Shown: positions 8,590 through 16,519 of the stretch, in pieces
Layout: every line of letters starts with the position of its first letter
How positions within the stretch are numbered: the first letter of the stretch is position 1
Origin: Thermoproteota archaeon
GTDB taxonomy: Archaea > Korarchaeota > Korarchaeia > Korarchaeales > Korarchaeaceae
Direction of reading: 5' to 3'
DNA: 64,000 bases
Assembly: GCA_027491735.1 (NCBI GenBank)
Contig: JAOZGP010000023.1
Coordinates: 42,656-106,655, forward strand
Position numbers and translations under genes: made by a program
The notes under the pieces: model-generated
The model's input: only the letters and a program-made list of their open reading frames with translations
Database searches by the model: none
What the model was told of the DNA's origin: nothing

Positions 8590-10620
8590 GTGTGGGATAT
8601 GGGAGGGGACGTCCTTCTGCATGGAGACGTTTATGCCTGCCTTGATCATCTGGAGGATGATTCGATCGCCGTGGCTGTGACCTCCCCGCCCTACTGGAGA
8701 CAGAGGAATTACAGATTTGAGGGACAGATCGGACAGGAGAAGACGCCTGAGGAGTACATCGGTCGGTTGGTGAAGGTATACAGCAAGCTTCGCCGGAAGC
8801 TCAGAAGGGATGGCGTCTTCTTCCTCAACATCGGAGATAAATACCTGAATCGATATGGTAAGTCTCATCTCCTGCAGATCCCGTACAGAGTGGCACATCA
8901 CATGGTGAGGGATGGTTGGCGCCTAGAAGATATAATTATATGGTATAAACCGAACCACATGCCCTCCCCGGTCAGGGACAGGTTCACGAACACGTACGAG
9001 CCCGTGCTGGTTCTGACGAGGGGCGAGAGTAACATATACAAGAATGGATATCCGAGGGTGGTGGAGATACCTCTGCAGCGGACCCCGTGGAGACACACAG
9101 CGGTGTACCCCGAAGGTCTGGTGGTGGAGATGCTGAAACGTGTGAAGTTGGAGGACGGAGATATAGTACTGGATCCCTTCGCAGGAACTGGGACCACTGC
9201 TGTGGCTGTGAACAGGGTGAGGAACAGCCCTTACGCCAAGGAGATCTACACGATAATGATCGAGAAGGGGGATGAGTTCGTGGACGTGATCAGGGAGAGG
9301 GCTAAAGTAAGGGCGGTCGTTCGGGTCGAGGACGTCGATTACGAATGGCAGCCCGTTGAGGAGGAGAACCTTCCGGAATGCTTGAGGCCTACCCCGATGC
9401 TGAGGGACAGGTACGGAGAGACGTATATCGCTCGAGATCAGGAGGAGTTTCTATCCGCGTTGAAGGGGATCGCACTCAGAGAGTTCAAGGAGTTTCACAG
9501 GGAGGACGCGCTCTACTTCCTCGGGGTGAGGAGATGGGGTCTGGACTCATTATATTACGTTCACGTCATATATAGATATGGATATGTTCTGAGGAACATG
9601 TTGGTGATATCCGATGGGAACAGCTGGTATCCTGTCTTCATGTTCGCACGGGATAGCACGAGGGTGGCGTACAGGTTCCACCTCGATAGGGTTAGGGTGA
9701 AGCCTAGGACGATGGAGAGGAGGGAATGGATGGAGGAGGAGTTCATCGGCATGAGGGTGAGGGACACCTCAGGGAGGACATCTATTGAGGGTCGTGTGGT
9801 GAAGATCCTGGAGAAATATGCTGATGGTTTTCCAAAGCTGGTGGTGGTTCAATGGGGCAAAAAGGCGTCTGTGGAACTTGCCATTCATCCCGAGAAGGAT
9901 GAGCTCCTGATGGAGGGCGTGAAGTTCCTTTGTCCGAGGTGTTATTCCGAGTTGAAGGAGCCCTACGATCCGATAGGAGAAAACTCATGCCCTTCCTGCG
10001 GGCAGAGGTTGTGGACGAGCTTGGAGACGGTCCCCGTGGTGCAGGAACCTCGAGAGATATCCGAGGTTGTGAGGAAACTGGAGGATAACAAACACCACAT
10101 GGGTCAGATTTTTAATATTAAGGAATTTGAAATAAAGAAAATTTCATCATCAAGTAAGTTTTCCTCCTTGGAAAGGATCAACTGGGGGGCATCTCCCGGA
10201 GCGAGGAAGCTCATGCTCGGCGAATACTTCACAAAGATGCGCCTTTACAGAGTGAATCAACCTCTCGTCGCACAATATTTGATCTTACTGAGGAGGTCCA
10301 GGAACATGAGCATTCAGGACGTGGTAAGGAGGCTTCCGAGGAGGTATCGTCACACAGTTGGTCATTGGTTCAGAAAGGACTTCGGCGGATCTATCCCAAT
10401 ACCCGAGGATATTGAAGTGATAGAGGAGATCCTCGGTGCTCGGGGCGGCCTGCTCAGGATTCTGAGGAGGACGGCCTTAAAACTTCAAACGGTCAGAGCA
10501 TCGATCAAAGGTAAGAATCCGGGGGATTACATCAGGGGCAGAAGCGATGAGGAGCTGGTGAGGTTCCTCAGACTGTTGTATGCTCCATCACAGGGGAGCG
10601 CGTCGCGGTCGATGAGGTGA
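8590..10620 (+). CDS. DNA methyltransferase (TSPPYW type, likely N4-cytosine or N6-adenine) with long zinc-ribbon C-terminal extension
   Basis: Predicted to transfer a methyl group from SAM to an exocyclic amino group of a base. The catalytic motif TSPPYW is at residues 31-36 and the SAM-binding motif DPFAGTGTT at 195-203, the order of the beta class. TSPPYW favours N4-methylcytosine. The methyltransferase core ends near residue 240. The remaining 430 or so residues are unusual: a middle domain with repeated Tyr/Arg strands, a CPRC...CPSC zinc ribbon (about 450-475) and a basic C-terminal region with an HTH-like stretch, VGHWFRKDFGGSIP. These parts may choose the DNA target. No restriction gene is adjacent, so it looks like an orphan. 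Start: GTG 8590 or ATG 8599; an in-frame TGA sits just upstream of the GTG. Confidence 0.85.
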   Translation: MWDMGGDVLLHGDVYACLDHLEDDSIAVAVTSPPYWRQRNYRFEGQIGQEKTPEEYIGRLVKVYSKLRRKLRRDGVFFLNIGDKYLNRYGKSHLLQIPYRVAHHMVRDGWRLEDIIIWYKPNHMPSPVRDRFTNTYEPVLVLTRGESNIYKNGYPRVVEIPLQRTPWRHTAVYPEGLVVEMLKRVKLEDGDIVLDPFAGTGTTAVAVNRVRNSPYAKEIYTIMIEKGDEFVDVIRERAKVRAVVRVEDVDYEWQPVEEENLPECLRPTPMLRDRYGETYIARDQEEFLSALKGIALREFKEFHREDALYFLGVRRWGLDSLYYVHVIYRYGYVLRNMLVISDGNSWYPVFMFARDSTRVAYRFHLDRVRVKPRTMERREWMEEEFIGMRVRDTSGRTSIEGRVVKILEKYADGFPKLVVVQWGKKASVELAIHPEKDELLMEGVKFLCPRCYSELKEPYDPIGENSCPSCGQRLWTSLETVPVVQEPREISEVVRKLEDNKHHMGQIFNIKEFEIKKISSSSKFSSLERINWGASPGARKLMLGEYFTKMRLYRVNQPLVAQYLILLRRSRNMSIQDVVRRLPRRYRHTVGHWFRKDFGGSIPIPEDIEVIEEILGARGGLLRILRRTALKLQTVRASIKGKNPGDYIRGRSDEELVRFLRLLYAPSQGSASRSMR

Positions 10621-10629
10621 GGGGATCGC

Positions 10630-10881
10630 GTGTGGAGGGAGGAGTGTGTAAACAGGGAAGCAGATGTAGGGCTGGGCATCAGGTGGGCAGCAGCACAGTA
10701 CGGCCTGAACTTCATTCACGTGAGGTGGGAAAGCTTCGACTTCGTAATACCAAAGTATAGATATGGTGAAGAACCCGTAAGGAGGTTCCTGGAAACTCTT
10801 AGATCGAGTGAGTTCAAGGATCAGCTGAGCAGACTGCCGGGATACAGGATCCCCGAGAACCTCGGAAGACGCATACTTTAG
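10630..10881 (+). pseudogene. Fragment: C-terminal part of a molybdate-type periplasmic-binding-like (PBP_like) domain
   Basis: An 83-codon frame opening with GTG nine bases after the methyltransferase. Its sequence READVGLGIRWAAAQYGL...VIPKYRYGEEPVRRFLETLRS...LPGY matches the end of the PBP_like domain that archaea often fuse to MoeA or to a ModE-type HTH, where it senses molybdate or molybdopterin. The usual upstream 120 residues of the domain, including the ligand-binding P-S/T residues, are absent. It is most simply a leftover of a larger gene removed when the methyltransferase arrived or moved. It may still be translated with the methyltransferase. Confidence 0.6.
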
Positions 10882-11179
10882 GATTCCTCGCTGCCTGTGC
10901 TGTGGAGTGGCGTTCTCATCGGAAGGCAGGGTATTCGAGGAAGGGCCTCTCAGAGGAAGTGAGAACAAGCGCACGCTGAGCAAGGCTTCATTCGATGTGC
11001 TCCCCAATCTTCAGCACGCGAGCTGAAGGTGGATAGCGTCTCTCTAGGTCCGTGACCAGCTAAGAACCTTTTTCTTGGACTGGGCAGAGCATGTTGTCGT
11101 GCGAGAGACATCAAACGCATATCTCATTGCTTCGATGACTTCCGCTGCTGGAGGGAAATGTTTTGTGGGGACAGCGACC

Positions 11180-11848
11180 TCAGCTGGCCTCAGCACTGAC
11201 CTCTAATCCGGGGATCCTGACCCTACTGTAGACGTGATCGAGCGCCTTCAGGGATGCTGATATCCAGATCAGGTAGATGAGACCCGTGAGGAGGTAGACC
11301 TGAAGAGGCTTGAACGTCTGAGCTGCTATGCTCTTCGACACGGTGGTGAGCTCCCTCAGTCCTATCACTATGAGGGCCGAGGTGCTCAGCCCAAGGGAGA
11401 CGTACTCGTTTGTCCACGAGGGTATCACTACCCTGAAGGCCTGAGGCAATACCACATGCCTCAAGGTCTGCCAGAAGGTCATCCCGAGGGATTTGGCGGC
11501 GAGAAGCTGGTCCTTGAACACCGCCTCGATGGCTCCCTTGAAGTAACCCTTCTGATAGGCCCCGCTGTTCAGCATGAGAGTCACCGTCCCGGCCGTGAAG
11601 GCATCCCATCTCACACCAGTCACCGTCGGCACAGAGAAGTAGAACAGGAGAAGCTGAACTATAAGGGGGCTTCCTCGGAAGAACTCCACGTAAGCTCCTA
11701 TCAAAGCCCTGAGAGCTCTACCACCGTAGACATCGCCCAGAGCGGAGAGCACGCCGAGGACGAGGCCCCCGCCTAGCCCGAGGAAGGTCATGACAAGAGT
11801 CATCTCAAAGCCCTGAACTATCAGGTAGGAGTAGTCGAGCAGGAACAA
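11180..11848 (-). CDS. Polar amino-acid ABC transporter permease (second)
   Basis: One of two HisM/GlnP-type integral membrane subunits of the importer at 11.2-14.2 kb. It is 222 residues, the family's usual size, with five or so hydrophobic segments and the cytoplasmic coupling (EAA) loop near AAKSLGMTFWQTLRHVVLPQAFRVVIP. It begins one base after the ATPase gene stop, so the two are translationally coupled. It should pair with the permease at 12591-13247 to form a heterodimeric channel through the membrane. The substrate is set by the binding protein at 13310-14155. Confidence 0.9.
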   Translation of the reverse strand: MFLLDYSYLIVQGFEMTLVMTFLGLGGGLVLGVLSALGDVYGGRALRALIGAYVEFFRGSPLIVQLLLFYFSVPTVTGVRWDAFTAGTVTLMLNSGAYQKGYFKGAIEAVFKDQLLAAKSLGMTFWQTLRHVVLPQAFRVVIPSWTNEYVSLGLSTSALIVIGLRELTTVSKSIAAQTFKPLQVYLLTGLIYLIWISASLKALDHVYSRVRIPGLEVSAEAS

Positions 11849-12586
11849 CTAGATCCCTCCCAGAAGCCTTGTCAGGAACCTCCTCGCTCTGGGAGTCTTT
11901 GGACTTCTGAGAAGCTGGTCTGGAGGGCCACTTTCCAGGATTTTGCCACCGTCCATAAAAGATATCTCGTCAGCCACCTCCTTGGCGAAGGCTATCTCGT
12001 GGGTGACGACCAGCATTGTGATCCCTCTCTTGGCGAGATCCCTCATGACGTCTATGACCTCCCACGTGAGCTCTATGTCCAGGGAGGCGGTCGGCTCGTC
12101 AAAGAGTATCACGTCCGGATCCATGGCCAGAGCCCTGGCTATTCCCACCCTCTGCTGCTGACCTCCTGAGAGCTGAGCTGGATAGTAGTTGGCCCACTCC
12201 TCCATCCTCACAGCCTTCAGGGCCTCCATAGCCCTCTCGGTCGCCTCGTCATTGTTCACCTTCAGGACACATTTGAGACCGATCTTGACATTGTCCAAAG
12301 CCGTTAAGTGTCTAAAAAGACTTGGTTCCTGGAAGACAAAACCTATCTTAGCTCTGATGATGTTGAGATCAAGTCCTGAGGTGTAGACGTCCCTACCCTC
12401 GAAGAAAATCTTCCCCCCGGTCGGAGGCTCCAGGAGGCCCATAAGCCTTAGGAAGGTGGACTTGCCCGAGCCGCTCGGTCCTATTATGACCTTGGTTTCC
12501 CCCTTTTCTATCTCAAAGTCTATCCCTCTGAGAACCTGAAGGTCGCCATAGCTCTTCCTGAGGTCCCTGCACTTGAGCACGCTCAA
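11849..12586 (-). CDS. Polar amino-acid ABC transporter ATP-binding protein
   Basis: The 245-residue ATPase powering the importer. It has Walker A GPSGSGKST, Q-loop GFVFQEPSLF, signature LSGGQQQRVGIARALA, Walker B DVILFDEPTASLD and the switch His in VVTHEI. These are the features of the GlnQ/HisP group. It lies between the two permease genes with spacings of 4 and 0 bases, in one minus-strand operon: binding protein, permease, ATPase, permease. Cytoplasmic, bound to the coupling loops of both permeases. Confidence 0.94.
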   Translation of the reverse strand: MSVLKCRDLRKSYGDLQVLRGIDFEIEKGETKVIIGPSGSGKSTFLRLMGLLEPPTGGKIFFEGRDVYTSGLDLNIIRAKIGFVFQEPSLFRHLTALDNVKIGLKCVLKVNNDEATERAMEALKAVRMEEWANYYPAQLSGGQQQRVGIARALAMDPDVILFDEPTASLDIELTWEVIDVMRDLAKRGITMLVVTHEIAFAKEVADEISFMDGGKILESGPPDQLLRSPKTPRARRFLTRLLGGI

Positions 12587-12590
12587 GATC

Positions 12591-13247
12591 TCACCTCAGC
12601 CCATACTTGGTCTTCAGCTTGGAGCCCCACCTGTCGAGGTAGTTCGCTACGGGGAACGTCATAGCCACGTAGATCAGGGCTGCAAGCAGATATGGGTAGA
12701 TGAAGGACCTAGTGGCTGCCCTCAATATGTCCGAGTACTTGGCGAGGTCTAGCACCCCCAGCACGAAGGAGTAGGAGGAGTCCTTTATCAGGAGGGCTAT
12801 CTCGCTCCCCAGACCTGGGAGGGCCACAATGAACGCCTGCGGAACTATTATGTGTCTGAACGCCTGGGCCCTCGTCATGCCGAGGGAGATGGCTGCCATC
12901 ATCTGATCCCTCCCAACGCTGTTCATGGCACTCCTAAATATCTGAGATTGAAAAGCTCCGCTCCTCAGTCCGAGAGCCACGACAGCGCTGATGAATGGGT
13001 CTCTGAAGAGGGGAACTAAGCCTGCAAGTCCGAAGTGCAGGAAGAGCATTATCACAAGTACGGGAACTCCCCTCATGACCTTATCATATCCCTCGAGAAC
13101 GGTCGACAGCTCGAAGGACCGCGAGAGCTGTCTGATCATGGCGATCGGCATCCCCACAATGAAACCCATGGCGAAGGAGATGAGCGATATGGAGAGAGTT
13201 GTGGGAACTCCTTGAAGCAAAAAAATGAGATCTTGAGCGGAGATCAA
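12591..13247 (-). CDS. Polar amino-acid ABC transporter permease (first)
   Basis: A 218-residue HisQ/GlnP-type permease with about five membrane spans and an EAA-type loop, AAISLGMTRAQAFRHIIVPQ. It follows the binding-protein gene by 62 bases and precedes the ATPase by 4. It resembles the other permease of the cluster in the coupling loop but is otherwise diverged, suggesting a heterodimer. The N-terminus MISAQDLIFLLQGVPTTLSIS is typical of the family. Confidence 0.9.
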   Translation of the reverse strand: MISAQDLIFLLQGVPTTLSISLISFAMGFIVGMPIAMIRQLSRSFELSTVLEGYDKVMRGVPVLVIMLFLHFGLAGLVPLFRDPFISAVVALGLRSGAFQSQIFRSAMNSVGRDQMMAAISLGMTRAQAFRHIIVPQAFIVALPGLGSEIALLIKDSSYSFVLGVLDLAKYSDILRAATRSFIYPYLLAALIYVAMTFPVANYLDRWGSKLKTKYGLR

Positions 13248-13309
13248 AGTCTTTCCCTCTCATGACAGCGTTTCCTTCTCTCCCGAGATGGTGACAAGCG
13301 GACGGGTGA

Positions 13310-14155
13310 TCACCCACTTGTGACGTTCCACTTGGCCCTTATCTGGTCCACCTTGCCCTCAGCGAAGAGCTCAGCTAGAGCAGCGTCTATCTTCTGCACG
13401 AGGATCGGGGAGTCCTTGTTCGCTATGAAAGCCACAGGCCAGTAGGACCTGGCGTATATCACGGTCAGAGGGATCTTCTCCGTGGAGATCCACCAGGTGG
13501 TTATGGGGGTCTCGGCGTACACGGCATCTATCACACCCTTCTCCAGATCCTTGAGGGCCATTCCAAAGTCCTTGTACGACTTCACCTGGCTCGACTCGAG
13601 CGCTCCCTTCTTGACCAAGTTCAACAGTTCAGCTTCCTCGGTGGTCCCGCTTCCCGTCCCAACCACCATACCGTACTTGGCCACGTCCGATAGAGAGCTC
13701 AGCTTTGTTATCCCGAGCTGTTCCGCCTTAGCCTTCGTGGTGATCAGCTGAACCTGGGTCACGGTGTGCGGCATGGTGTAGAGTATGACTTTCATCCTCT
13801 CGGGGGTCACGGAGAACCCGCTCACGCCGAGGTCGACCTCCCCGTTCTTGACTGCTGATATTATGGCGTCGAAGTCCATTTGCTTCCACTTGACTTCGAT
13901 CCCCAGCTTCTGAGCAACAGCATTCATGAGGTCGACCTCGTATCCGACTACCTCGTTGGTCTTAGGGTCTATGAACTCGAAAGGCGGCCAGTCGGGTGAC
14001 GTGGCCACCACGATGTACCCCCTCTTCTGGACTGATTCCCAAGTCTGGCCTACAGCCTGAGTCTTTGGATTTGCGGCCGGATATATCAGGTATCCAACAG
14101 CGAAAGCGATGATAGCCACAATTACAAGACCTACAACAGACGATTTGGAGGTCAA
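13310..14155 (-). CDS. Membrane-anchored polar amino-acid binding protein (SBP family 3)
   Basis: Captures the amino acid outside the cell and delivers it to the permeases. The 281-residue product has one N-terminal hydrophobic anchor (VVGLVIVAIIAFAVGYLIYP) and no lipobox Cys, then a type 2 periplasmic-binding fold: ATSPDWPPFEF, GYEVDLMNAVAQKLGI, DLGVSGFSVTPERM. These phrases are typical of glutamine, arginine or general polar amino-acid binders. The start is TTG 14155, chosen because AGGTGATCG lies directly before it. It is the first gene of the operon and has a TATA box about 31-40 nt upstream. Confidence 0.9.
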   Translation of the reverse strand: MTSKSSVVGLVIVAIIAFAVGYLIYPAANPKTQAVGQTWESVQKRGYIVVATSPDWPPFEFIDPKTNEVVGYEVDLMNAVAQKLGIEVKWKQMDFDAIISAVKNGEVDLGVSGFSVTPERMKVILYTMPHTVTQVQLITTKAKAEQLGITKLSSLSDVAKYGMVVGTGSGTTEEAELLNLVKKGALESSQVKSYKDFGMALKDLEKGVIDAVYAETPITTWWISTEKIPLTVIYARSYWPVAFIANKDSPILVQKIDAALAELFAEGKVDQIRAKWNVTSG

Positions 14156-14185
14156 ACGATCACCTGCCGAGAGGGCTCGGGGGGA

Positions 14186-14195
14186 GTATTTATAA
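14186..14195 (-). promoter_or_regulatory. TATA box of the amino-acid ABC operon
   Basis: On the minus strand TTATAAATAC sits 31-40 nt before TTG 14155. A 5-bp hairpin (CCGAG/CTCGG) falls between it and the ribosome-binding site. The divergent ACT regulator is downstream of the operon promoter on the same strand, so this promoter serves the importer only. Confidence 0.5.
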
Positions 14196-14244
14196 TTTAT
14201 GTAATATATGGATCGGATCGAGTCGCTGAAGTTACAAATGCAAC

Positions 14245-14922
14245 TTAATGTCCACTGGGCCTGAGACTTCTCCTGGTAGTCAGTATGAGGTCCTCCAGCA
14301 ACTTGTAGGCTGTAGAGGCATCACTCCTGTCGAATATGAGCACCGTGTCCTTGTAGCAAGAGATGACCTGCGTGACGTTTATTCCATTAGACGAGAGGGT
14401 GTAGAGCACCAGCTCGAGAACTCCAGGGGTGACTACTATGTCCTCCGGGCTCACCATGACTAAGGCCGTCTGATCGCTCAGCGTACTCACGATGAGCCTC
14501 TTGGGAAAGATAGACAGGATCCTGGGAAGCAGTTCGCTCGCCACCACTATGGAGAAGGTGTCCAATCCTTGGGTCATCTGAAAGAACCTGGCTCTCTCCA
14601 TCAGACCGATGAGGTCGTCGATCCTCTGCTCCACAGCTGATCTCCTAACTGTGATCACTCCCAGATCTGTTTGAAGCTCTAGGACGCTCTCGGCTATGAC
14701 TCTCCTGATCCTCTCCTCGATCTTACCTTTTCTCCTGATATCCGAGCTGAACCTTATCAGAGCCATCTTTATGGCTCCTACTGAGGCTCTAATCCCCATG
14801 TTGTTCAGATCCTCCTGTATGAGCCTGGACAGGGCACTGTAGTTTATAACCCCATGCGCCAAGCAGTCCCTGATGGCGGGCCTGGTGAGCACGACTTCTC
14901 GGACGTGTTTCGAGACGCTCAT
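14245..14922 (-). CDS. Putative ACT-domain regulator with N-terminal HTH-like region
   Basis: A 225-residue archaeal protein. The first 80 residues (VREVVLTRPAIRDCLAHGVINYSALSRLIQEDL) have the look of a small winged-helix seen in a conserved archaeal family. The C-terminal half (about 110-215) has the beta-alpha-beta pattern of ACT domains, such as GVLELVLYTLSSNGINVTQVISCYKDTVLIF. ACT domains bind amino acids, so a sensor of amino-acid supply is likely. It sits directly upstream of the amino-acid importer on the same strand, which fits a role in its control. The exact family name is uncertain. Confidence 0.6.
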   Translation of the reverse strand: MSVSKHVREVVLTRPAIRDCLAHGVINYSALSRLIQEDLNNMGIRASVGAIKMALIRFSSDIRRKGKIEERIRRVIAESVLELQTDLGVITVRRSAVEQRIDDLIGLMERARFFQMTQGLDTFSIVVASELLPRILSIFPKRLIVSTLSDQTALVMVSPEDIVVTPGVLELVLYTLSSNGINVTQVISCYKDTVLIFDRSDASTAYKLLEDLILTTRRSLRPSGH

Positions 14923-15188
14923 TGCAATCCAAACAGAACAATGTAGTGTTGAATATAAACATCGGTCATTAGGCGGCTACAGCGATCAATCAACCACAGC
15001 CAGCAGAGGGGGAAGAACTCGAGGATCTCGGCGGTCTGATATGGAACATCTCATTCTGAACTCCTCAAACGGTGCTTCCTGTTCCTGACCTTCCGACAGC
15101 AGGCCAGTGAGCCGGAGCTATATTCATCTATCCCCTATAACTATATACAATGTGTACGAAAATTCATCTAGGTATTCTATATAAGATA

Positions 15189-15200
15189 ACTATAAATAAA
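15189..15200 (+). promoter_or_regulatory. Strong TATA box
   Basis: ACTATAAATAAA lies 31-42 nt upstream of ATG 15231, in a very AT-rich 80-base stretch (15120-15200). This is one of the best matches to an archaeal TATA box in the window, yet it drives only a 37-codon frame. Confidence 0.55.
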
Positions 15201-15230
15201 TCGCATCTCTAGAACTTCTCGGGGATCACC

Positions 15231-15344
15231 ATGAAGAAGGCTGTGGTTCTCGAGCTCATGTGGACCGGTGTTCTCTCGCTTTGTCCCCGTTGTCAACCCC
15301 GTCCTCTCCCTAGTGTGAGGCATGAGACGATCCCGTCACCGTGA
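15231..15344 (+). CDS. Short open frame behind a strong promoter, possibly a truncated gene
   Basis: ATG 15231 opens a 37-codon frame (MKKAVVLELMWTGVLSLCPRC...) ending at TGA 15342-15344. It is placed correctly behind a strong TATA box, so transcription is likely. A CPRC pair could bind metal, but no family is recognisable. Sequence after the stop, up to the convergent asd gene, is not coding in a way I can follow. It may be the surviving 5' end of a deleted gene, a small protein or a leader peptide. Confidence 0.3.
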   Translation: MKKAVVLELMWTGVLSLCPRCQPRPLPSVRHETIPSP

Positions 15345-15457
15345 GCAAGCACCTCTGAGGACCCCGAATCCGGGCAGTGCCGATCGCTCAACCCGAGGTT
15401 TCTCGTGGATCCCAGACCTTGTCTCGGATCTTCAACGGCGGAGCGATGACGTTCCAT

Positions 15458-16519
15458 TCAAAAAGGTCTGGAGTCACTGTTCCCGATGTACGACAGGAGC
15501 TCCGCTATCAGGACAGCATTTCCTGCAGCCCCTCTCACGAGGTTGTGCCCCAGAGCCACATATCTGTACCAGCGGCCGTGCCACCCGAGTCTCGATATCC
15601 TTCCGACGGACACGGACATCCCCCCTCCCTCCGTCCTATCGAGCAGTGGCTGGGGTCTGTCCACCTTCCTTCTGACCACGATCGGATTAGCAGGAGCCGT
15701 CGGCAGGGAGAGGTCTTGGGGAGGGCCTTTAAATCTCGAGAAGCACTCTGCGAGCTCTTCCTCGCTGAGCTCCTCGCTGAGCTCCACCAGAACTGACTCC
15801 AGATGACCGTGCCTCGTTGGAACTCTCGTAGTCGTAGCGGCTATCGAGATGTCCGCCTCCCTAACTCCCGAATTTGTCAAGGTTCCTAGGATCTTACGAG
15901 GCTCCTTGGAGAGCTTGTCCTCCTCTCTGGGTATATGGGGAATCACGTTGTCCGTTATGGCGAGGCTCGGAACCCCAGCGAAGCCAGCCCCGCTGACAGC
16001 CTGAAGCGTGGTCACGAAGGCCCTCCTGAGCCCGTGCTCCATGAGAGGCTTGAGGGTCATCGTCAAGATTGCTGTGGAGCAGTTCGGGTTCTTCACGATT
16101 CTTCCCCTCCACCTCCTCTGAATCTTAATGAGAGCTAGATGCTCGGGGTTGACCTCGGGTACTATCAGGGGTATGTCCGGATCGAGTCTAAGGTTGCTTG
16201 AATTGGAGATCACGGTAAATCCCTCCTCGGCGAACTTGGGCTCGATATGAGAGGCTATATCACTTGGAAGGGCTGAGAATATGATATCCACTCCTGAGAA
16301 CTCATTTGGGTCTAGATTCAGAAGCCTGAGCTCAGCCACATCTTCTGGGAGGCATCTCTCGACGATCCAACTGACCACCTCACCGTAGCTTCTTCCCGAT
16401 TTCTGGTGAGATGCCGAGAGAGCTACTAAGTCGAACCAAGGATGCCGTGAGAGAAGAGAGACGAAAACTTGACCTACAAGACCTGTCGCACCCAGGAGTC
16501 CTACTTTAAGCCGGTCCAT
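15458..16519 (-). CDS. asd: Aspartate-semialdehyde dehydrogenase
   Basis: Reduces aspartyl phosphate to aspartate semialdehyde with NADPH, the second step toward Lys, Thr and Met. The nucleotide-binding start VGLLGATGLVGQVFVSLL, the catalytic Cys in NPNCST and the acid-base His in PTRHGHLESV are present. At 353 residues it matches the archaeal/fungal-type enzyme. I chose ATG 16519 (MDRLKVGLLGATG) over the ATG six codons upstream because the dehydrogenase fold begins directly after it. It overlaps the 3' end of lysC by 14 bases, so the two are coupled. Confidence 0.93.
   Translation of the reverse strand: MDRLKVGLLGATGLVGQVFVSLLSRHPWFDLVALSASHQKSGRSYGEVVSWIVERCLPEDVAELRLLNLDPNEFSGVDIIFSALPSDIASHIEPKFAEEGFTVISNSSNLRLDPDIPLIVPEVNPEHLALIKIQRRWRGRIVKNPNCSTAILTMTLKPLMEHGLRRAFVTTLQAVSGAGFAGVPSLAITDNVIPHIPREEDKLSKEPRKILGTLTNSGVREADISIAATTTRVPTRHGHLESVLVELSEELSEEELAECFSRFKGPPQDLSLPTAPANPIVVRRKVDRPQPLLDRTEGGGMSVSVGRISRLGWHGRWYRYVALGHNLVRGAAGNAVLIAELLSYIGNSDSRPF

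Noticed and set aside
10630-10881. A restriction endonuclease partner for the methyltransferase.
   Set aside because: The short protein matches the end of a PBP_like molybdate-type domain, not a nuclease.
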